A DNA stretch of 9,135 bases from an uncultured Oscillospiraceae bacterium (GTDB taxonomy: Bacteria; Bacillota_A; Clostridia; Oscillospirales; Oscillospiraceae): contig CAKTGD010000060.1 in the NCBI GenBank assembly GCA_934561335.1, forward strand, positions 1 through 9,135. The letters are read 5' to 3'. Below are positions 5,095 to 9,135 of the stretch, piece by piece (the first letter of the stretch is position 1; each line of letters opens with the position of its first letter). Made by a program: the position numbers and the translations under genes. The notes beneath the pieces are model-generated. The model saw nothing but the letters and a program-made list of their open reading frames with translations, ran no database searches and was not told where the DNA came from.

Positions 5095-7254
5095 ATGGAT
5101 ATTATTCAGACCCTTGCCCAAGAGCTTGATAAAAATCCGCAGCATGTGGAAAACGTGGTGCGTCTGCTGGACGAGGGGAATACCATCCCCTTTATTGCCC
5201 GCTATCGCAAGGAGCTGCACGGCGCCATGGACGATACCGCCCTGCGGACGCTGGAAGAGCGGCTGGGCTATCTCCGCAATTTGGCTGAGCGCCGCGAGAC
5301 GGTGAAAAAAGCCATTGATGAGCAGGGGAAGCTTACCGAAGCGCTGGCCGCCGCCATCGACAGCGCCGCCACGCTGGCGGAGGTGGAGGATCTTTATCGG
5401 CCCTATAAGCAAAAGCGCCGTACCCGCGCTACCGTGGCCCGGGAGAAGGGGCTTGCGCCGCTGGCAGAGCTGCTGCTGGCGCAGGAGCGGGATTGCCCTG
5501 TACCGGAGAAGGCCGCCGGGGAATACATCGACCCGGAAAAGGGCGTGGAGACCGTGGCCGACGCCTTGCAGGGGGCCAACGATATCATTGCCGAGATGCT
5601 CTCCGACGATGCGGAGATCCGCAAGGCGCTCCGGGGTCTGCTGATGCGGCAGGGGCATCTGCGGAGCCTGGCGACCGGGGAGGAGGACAGCGTCTATCGG
5701 CTGTACTATGATTTTGATCAGCCGCTGCCTAAGCTGGCTGGGCATCAGATATTGGCCGTAAACCGGGGAGAGAAGGAGGGGTATCTCTCCGTCACGGTGC
5801 TGCTGGATCGTGACGCGGCCCTTCCAATGATGCGCCGAGCGGTGGTCAAGCCCGGATCGGCGGCCATGGAATTTGTCAAGGCTGCCTGTGAGGATGCCTA
5901 TGACCGGCTCATCTATCCCTCTTTGGAACGGGAAGTTCGCTCCGCGCTGACCGAGCAGGCCAATGAGGGCGCCATCGGTCAGTTTGCCCTGAATCTGAAG
6001 CCCCTTTTGATGCAGCCGCCGGTAAAGGGCAAGGTCACCATGGGCCTTGACCCCGGCTACCGCATGGGCTGCAAGGTGGCGGTGGTGGACGCTACCGGCA
6101 AGGTACTGGATACCGCCGTGGTCTATCCTACCTATGGCGAGCGGCAGAAGAAAGAGGCCATCGCCACCCTTTCCAAGCTTATCGTCAAGCACGGCGTAGC
6201 GCATATTGCCATCGGCAACGGCATCGCCAGCCGTGAAACGGAGCAGATGGCGGTGGAACTGATCCGGCAGGTGAACGAGAAGGGTGCTTGCGTCAGCTAT
6301 ATGATCGTCTCTGAGGCGGGCGCGTCTGTGTACTCGGCCAGCAAGCTGGCCGCAGAGGAGTTTCCCCAGTACGATGTGAACCTGCGCAGCGCCGTGTCCA
6401 TCGCCCGGCGCTTGCAGGATCCGCTGGCGGAGCTGGTGAAGATCGATCCCAAAGCCATTGGCGTGGGGCAGTATCAGCACGACATGCCCCAAAAACAGCT
6501 GGACGAGGCGCTGGGCGGCGTGGTAGAGGACTGCGTCAACGCCGTGGGCGTGGATATCAACACGGCCTCGCCTTCTCTTTTGCAGCGGGTAGCGGGGCTG
6601 AATGCCACCACGGCGAAAAACGTGGTAAGCTACCGGGAGGAGAACGGCCCGTTTACCTCTCGCGCCCAGATCAAAAAGGTGCCTAAGCTGGGGCCTAAAG
6701 CCTTCCAGCAGTGCGCCGGCTTCCTGCGGGTGCCGGAGAGCCGCAGTGTGCTGGACAACACCGCCGTTCACCCGGAGAGCTATGATGCCGCCAAGGCGCT
6801 TTTGGGACTGACGGGTCACACCATGGAGGATGTGTGCAGCGGCCAGATTTCTGACCTGTCTCAGCGCGTGAAGGACTACGGCGAGGAAAAGGCGGCGGCC
6901 GCTATGGGCGTGGGTGTACCTACCCTGCGGGATATTGTATCAGAGCTGCTCAAGCCGGGACGTGATGTCCGCGACGAGCTGCCCAAGCCGATCCTCCGCA
7001 CCGATGTGCTGGAGATGAAGGACCTGAAGCCCGGTATGGAGCTGACCGGTACCGTCCGCAACGTTATCGACTTCGGCGTATTTGTGGACATCGGCGTTCA
7101 TCAGGACGGACTGGTGCATATCTCGCAGGTGTCCAACAAATTTATCCGCCATCCCTCTGAGGCGGTATCGGTGGGAGATGTGGTAAAGGTAGTGGTGCTG
7201 GACGTGGACGAGAAGAAAAAACGCATCAGCCTCAGCATGAAGCAGGCAAAGTAA
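5095..7254 (+). CDS. tex: Tex family transcription accessory / S1 RNA-binding protein
   Basis: The 719 residues have the full Tex architecture. An N-terminal helical region (1-300) includes E-G-N-T-I-P-F-I-A-R-Y-R-K-E (27-40) and E-D-L-Y-R-P-Y-K (98-105). A YqgF/RNase H-like domain (about 314-440) has G-L-D-P-G-Y-R-M-G-C-K (317-327), I-G-N-G-I-A-S-R-E-T-E and S-E-A-G-A-S-V-Y-S-A-S. A helix-hairpin-helix region (about 485-545) starts D-I-N-T-A-S. A C-terminal S1 domain (644-717) reads G-T-V-R-N-V-I-D-F-G-V-F-V-D-I-G ... L-V-H-I-S. Tex is a cytoplasmic nucleic-acid-binding factor related to eukaryotic Spt6, involved in transcription and RNA processes; its exact role varies between species. Length is normal for the family. 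The ATG at 5095 follows a GGAAAGGA ribosome site about 12 bases away. It sits between the U32 gene and yhaM-type gene without terminators. Confidence 0.97.
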   Translation: MDIIQTLAQELDKNPQHVENVVRLLDEGNTIPFIARYRKELHGAMDDTALRTLEERLGYLRNLAERRETVKKAIDEQGKLTEALAAAIDSAATLAEVEDLYRPYKQKRRTRATVAREKGLAPLAELLLAQERDCPVPEKAAGEYIDPEKGVETVADALQGANDIIAEMLSDDAEIRKALRGLLMRQGHLRSLATGEEDSVYRLYYDFDQPLPKLAGHQILAVNRGEKEGYLSVTVLLDRDAALPMMRRAVVKPGSAAMEFVKAACEDAYDRLIYPSLEREVRSALTEQANEGAIGQFALNLKPLLMQPPVKGKVTMGLDPGYRMGCKVAVVDATGKVLDTAVVYPTYGERQKKEAIATLSKLIVKHGVAHIAIGNGIASRETEQMAVELIRQVNEKGACVSYMIVSEAGASVYSASKLAAEEFPQYDVNLRSAVSIARRLQDPLAELVKIDPKAIGVGQYQHDMPQKQLDEALGGVVEDCVNAVGVDINTASPSLLQRVAGLNATTAKNVVSYREENGPFTSRAQIKKVPKLGPKAFQQCAGFLRVPESRSVLDNTAVHPESYDAAKALLGLTGHTMEDVCSGQISDLSQRVKDYGEEKAAAAMGVGVPTLRDIVSELLKPGRDVRDELPKPILRTDVLEMKDLKPGMELTGTVRNVIDFGVFVDIGVHQDGLVHISQVSNKFIRHPSEAVSVGDVVKVVVLDVDEKKKRISLSMKQAK

Positions 7255-7330
7255 CCGTAACCCGGCGGCAGTCCCGGCGTGTGACGGACATCTGGCGGTG
7301 CAGAAGAATCGCTGCGGAAAGGATGAAAAT

Positions 7331-8296
7331 ATGGAGTATAATAAACGGATCGCTGACATGCGCAGCGGCGACGAGGTAGAGGGCTTCTATATCCTGAGAG
7401 GCGCCTTTCCCAAGACAACGGCGGCAGGAAAGCCTTTTCTGAGTGCGTCGCTGTCGGACGTCTCCGGCGTGATCGACGCCAAGGTGTGGGACTATACCGG
7501 GCCTGTCGGTGCGGCGGACGAGGGAAAGGTGATCAAGCTGCGGGGAACCGTATCGGAATACCGGGGCACACCGCAGATCGTCATTGACCGTATCCGGCTG
7601 CGCACAGAGGACGACCGGGTGGATCTGAGCACGCTGGTGCCGGTGGCGCCTGTTGATGCAGACCGTTATCTGGAACGGGTCAACGCCATTGTGGACAGTA
7701 TGGAGGACGCAGACTACAAGGCGGTTTGCCGCGCCATGCTGCGGCGGCACCTGACGGATTTTCAGCAGATTCCCGCTGCCAAAAGCGTTCACCACGGTTT
7801 CCTCCACGGCCTTTTGATGCATACTGTGGATATGCTGACCATGGCGGACTTTCTGGCAGATCAGTATCATGCGGTCATTGACCGTGATCTGCTGCTGGCC
7901 GGAACGCTGCTGCACGACTTTGCCAAGGCAAAAGAGTTTGTGTTCTCCGAGTTGGGCCTTGTGACCGGCTATTCCGTAAAGGGACAGCTGCTGGGCCATC
8001 TGGTGATGGGGGCACAGGAGGTGGCCGAAGCGGCGCGGGAGCTGGGGCTCCCCGAGGATAAGACCACATTGCTGCAGCACATGATTCTCTCCCACCACGG
8101 CGAGCCGGAGTTTGGCGCCGCTGTGCGCCCCCTCTTTGCCGAAGCGGAGCTTCTCTCCCAGATGGACAGTATCGACAGCCGCATGGAGATTTACCGCGAG
8201 ACGCTGGAGGGCTTGTCCGTGGGTGAATTCAGCGACAGGATTTTTGCGCTGGAGCGGCGGGTATATAAGCCTCATGAAGCTGCTGCTTCCCGGTAA
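7331..8296 (+). CDS. yhaM: YhaM-type 3'-5' exoribonuclease (OB fold + HD domain)
   Basis: The 321 residues match YhaM in length and order. An N-terminal OB fold (about 10-95) has G-K-P-F-L-S-A-S-L-S-D-V-S-G-V-I-D-A-K-V-W-D (33-54), the family's nucleic-acid-binding strand pattern. The HD hydrolase domain (about 150-310) has H-G-F-L-H-G-L-L-M-H-T (155-165), the metal-binding pair H195-D196 in L-L-H-D-F-A-K, H250, H255-H256 and D279. In Bacillus subtilis YhaM degrades RNA from the 3' end with divalent metal. The ATG at 7331 follows a GGAAAGG ribosome site 8 bases upstream; a GTG further upstream at 7298 would lack one. It lies 76 bases after tex with no promoter or terminator seen between, so co-transcription is likely, and the operon ends in the hairpin at 8325. 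Confidence 0.93.
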   Translation: MEYNKRIADMRSGDEVEGFYILRGAFPKTTAAGKPFLSASLSDVSGVIDAKVWDYTGPVGAADEGKVIKLRGTVSEYRGTPQIVIDRIRLRTEDDRVDLSTLVPVAPVDADRYLERVNAIVDSMEDADYKAVCRAMLRRHLTDFQQIPAAKSVHHGFLHGLLMHTVDMLTMADFLADQYHAVIDRDLLLAGTLLHDFAKAKEFVFSELGLVTGYSVKGQLLGHLVMGAQEVAEAARELGLPEDKTTLLQHMILSHHGEPEFGAAVRPLFAEAELLSQMDSIDSRMEIYRETLEGLSVGEFSDRIFALERRVYKPHEAAASR

Positions 8297-8305
8297 TTCT
8301 GGGTA

Positions 8306-8314
8306 TGGTATAAT
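8306..8314 (+). promoter_or_regulatory. Extended -10-like site just before the operon terminator
   Basis: TG at 8306-8307 and a perfect TATAAT at 8309-8314 form an extended -10 element. The -35 region is poor (TTCCCG at 8287-8292 with a 16-base spacer). Any transcript would start near 8321 and run straight into the terminator hairpin, giving a product of about 40 bases. It may be chance. Confidence 0.25.
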
Positions 8315-8324
8315 AGACTATCGG

Positions 8325-8361
8325 AAAAGTCGCTCAAGGCATTACCTTGAGCGACTTTTTT
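8325..8361 (+). terminator. Terminator of the U32-tex-yhaM operon, probably two-way
   Basis: A perfect 15-bp stem (8325-8339 with 8345-8359) around a 5-base loop, ending in six T residues (8356-8361), lies 28 bases after the yhaM stop. The stem starts with AAAA, so the reverse transcript also ends in T residues. It overlaps the stop codon of the broken deacetylase gene on the minus strand and probably once served it too. Confidence 0.9.
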
Positions 8362-8715
8362 AAGACGTTTTTTCAGCCGGAGCTTCCGCCGCGAACTGCC
8401 GCCCCGTGTGGTCGATGGTGTAGGGCAGGGGGAGGATGAGCTGAGAGATAGGGACGATGGTATAGCCATCGTTAATGAGACAGGTAAGGATGGCGGGCAG
8501 GGCCTCCGGTGTGTGCAGCGCGGCATTGTGGAACAGCACGATGCTTCCGGGCCGTATCTTAGAGGTGACCCGCTGATAGATAGTGTCCGCGTCGTAATCC
8601 TTCCAGTCCAGGGAGTCTCTGTCGGTAACGACTTGAAGCCGTTGCGGAGCAAGGGCTTGCAGGATTTGCGGCGATACCCATCAACGGAAGATCCTGCGCT
8701 TTCCCTTTCTCGCCT
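8360..8715 (-). pseudogene. Polysaccharide deacetylase (NodB/PDA family), C-terminal remnant
   Basis: In the minus frame ending at the TAA at 8360-8362 there are 106 open codons back to a TGA at 8681-8683. The text is clearly the end of a polysaccharide deacetylase: D-S-L-D-W-K-D-Y-D, then K-I-R-P-G-S-I-V-L-F-H-N-A-A-L-H-T-P-E-A-L-P, then D-G-Y-T-I-V-P-I-S and Y-T-I-D-H-T-G. Beyond the stop, I-F-R remains in the same frame (8684-8692), where the family has F-R-x-P-Y-G, so the catalytic motif is broken, probably by a small deletion. The T-F-D-D-G and H-x-x-x-H metal-site motifs and the signal or membrane anchor are missing altogether. Such enzymes de-N-acetylate peptidoglycan or other glycans, often in sporulation. 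The left boundary is the stop codon; the right boundary is approximate. Confidence 0.8.
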
Positions 8716-8729
8716 CACCAAGTGGAAAA

Positions 8730-8930
8730 ACGCATAGGGAAAGGATCTATGCCGCCTGCATGGCGAGATTGCGGGCGACCACCGCGGAACGCGTGCGGGA
8801 CAACTATTACCGCCGCGCGGCGCTGGGCGCATGGCCCGGCGGCCCAGCACCCTACGGCTTCGACAATGGCCGGGCCCAGGGGCGGGATAGCCGGGAAGTG
8901 CCGTCCCTTATTCCCAACGACAAGGAAAGG
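8730..8930 (+). pseudogene. Large serine recombinase, internal remnant
   Basis: The plus frame through the ATG at 8760 encodes A-T-T-A-E-R-V-R-D-N-Y-Y (8775-8810), then L-G-A-W-P-G-G-P-A-P-Y-G-F-D (8823-8864) and V-P-S-L-I-P-N-D-K-E (8898-8927). This is the highly conserved link between the catalytic domain and the recombinase domain of large serine recombinases from Clostridial mobile elements. Upstream, the helix normally reading A-Q-L-E-R is damaged (A-R-L-R at 8763-8774). The catalytic serine and the rest of the N-terminal domain are absent, as are the DNA-binding and zinc-ribbon parts downstream of about 8930. The frame stays open to the window edge, but it crosses a terminator and another gene there, so that is chance. 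It cannot be active. Confidence 0.75.
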
Positions 8931-9011
8931 CTCACAGGGAATATTTACCGTATCACCAATGGCTTGGCGCGTTGGGTGCGTACTTTTCTGCGCGGTACCG
9001 GACGCATCGAC
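8730..9011. mobile_element. Scar of a decayed mobile element
   Basis: The recombinase piece (8730-8930) abuts the truncated deacetylase gene at about 8715-8730, and 8931-9011 holds nothing I recognise. The simplest reading is that an element carrying a serine recombinase entered or lay next to the deacetylase gene and was then mostly deleted together with the gene's 5' part. No terminal repeats or att cores are visible, so the limits are only those of the unexplained stretch. Confidence 0.45.
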
Positions 9012-9052
9012 AAAATAGCATGCCCCCGGCAGAGCCGGGGGCATGCTATTTT
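9012..9052 (-). terminator. Strong symmetric terminator hairpin
   Basis: A perfect 19-bp stem (9012-9030 with 9034-9052) closes a 3-base loop. Runs of four A and four T at its ends allow termination in both directions. It starts 20 bases beyond the stop codon of the minus-strand gene entering from the right and most likely belongs to that gene. Confidence 0.85.
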
Positions 9053-9071
9053 GCAACACTTGTCGGAAAGC

Positions 9072-9134
9072 TTATGCCAGCAGCAGCTTATCGTCTGCTG
9101 CGTCGGTGCCGCCGGCCTCGGAAAAGAGCGCCAG
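9072..9134 (-). CDS. C-terminal end of an unidentified gene entering from the right
   Basis: The minus strand from the window edge reads 20 codons to a TAA at 9072-9074, ending L-A-L-F-S-E-A-G-G-T-D-A-A-D-D-K-L-L-L-A. The stop is followed at once by a strong terminator, which is the main support that this is real coding sequence. The tail is too short to assign a family, and the rest of the gene is outside the window. Confidence 0.5.
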   Translation of the reverse strand: MALFSEAGGTDAADDKLLLA

Positions 9135-9135
9135 C

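Noticed and set aside
5065..6819. 584-codon minus-strand open frame inside tex.
   Set aside because: It is a shadow of GC-rich tex codons: His/Arg/Leu-rich translation without family motifs, and tex is unmistakable.
8272..8850. 192-codon minus-strand frame over the deacetylase remnant.
   Set aside because: It is in the wrong frame: the deacetylase motifs are read in the frame ending at 8360.
8930..9135. Recombinase frame open to the right edge, suggesting an intact recombinase C-terminus.
   Set aside because: After about 8930 the translation no longer resembles the family and it crosses a 19-bp terminator and the tail of a minus-strand gene.

Overview
The window looks like chromosomal DNA of a GC-rich Gram-positive gut Clostridium, probably Oscillospiraceae (Flavonifractor/Oscillibacter-like). 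This is an inference from high GC, strong AGGAGG-type ribosome sites, TTGACA/TATAAT-type promoters, a Firmicutes-style signal peptide ending in A-F-A-A, and the mix of ThrE, Tex and YhaM-type genes. No tRNA, rRNA, CRISPR array or intact insertion sequence was seen.

Layout. (1) Positions 1-1312, minus strand: the N-terminal 437 residues of a secreted surface protein (signal peptide, Asp/Pro-rich linker, conserved N-terminal domain, MucBP-like repeats) running off the left edge. (2) 1313-1667: a divergent control region with one good promoter for each side; the promoter of the surface gene lies in two adjacent inverted repeats. (3) 1668-2894, plus: a fused ThrE/YjjP-YjjB-type exporter, ending in a strong hairpin terminator shared with (4) a convergent LysR-type regulator (2964-3848, minus). 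(5) 3869-4046: a compact divergent region holding the lysR promoter and a plus-strand promoter that leads, about 50 bases later, into a strong terminator without any gene between them: a candidate ~100-nt small RNA or attenuated leader. (6) 4129-8296, plus: a likely operon of a U32-fold Fe-S-type protein, Tex (S1-domain RNA-binding factor) and a YhaM-type 3'-5' exoribonuclease, ending in a 15-bp hairpin terminator. (7) 8360-9011: a scar made of two gene remnants, the C-terminal part of a polysaccharide deacetylase (minus) joined to an internal piece of a large serine recombinase (plus). (8) 9012-9135: a 19-bp hairpin terminator and the last 20 codons of an unidentified minus-strand gene.

How the parts fit. 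The U32-tex-yhaM block is the core of the window; two of its three products act on RNA or transcription. The LysR regulator sits between the exporter (convergent) and the candidate RNA/U32 operon (divergent); by the usual habit of the family it may control the divergent transcript. The right end records a past mobile-element event that destroyed a sporulation- or cell-wall-type deacetylase gene. The least explained item is the short terminated transcript unit at about 3913-4046.
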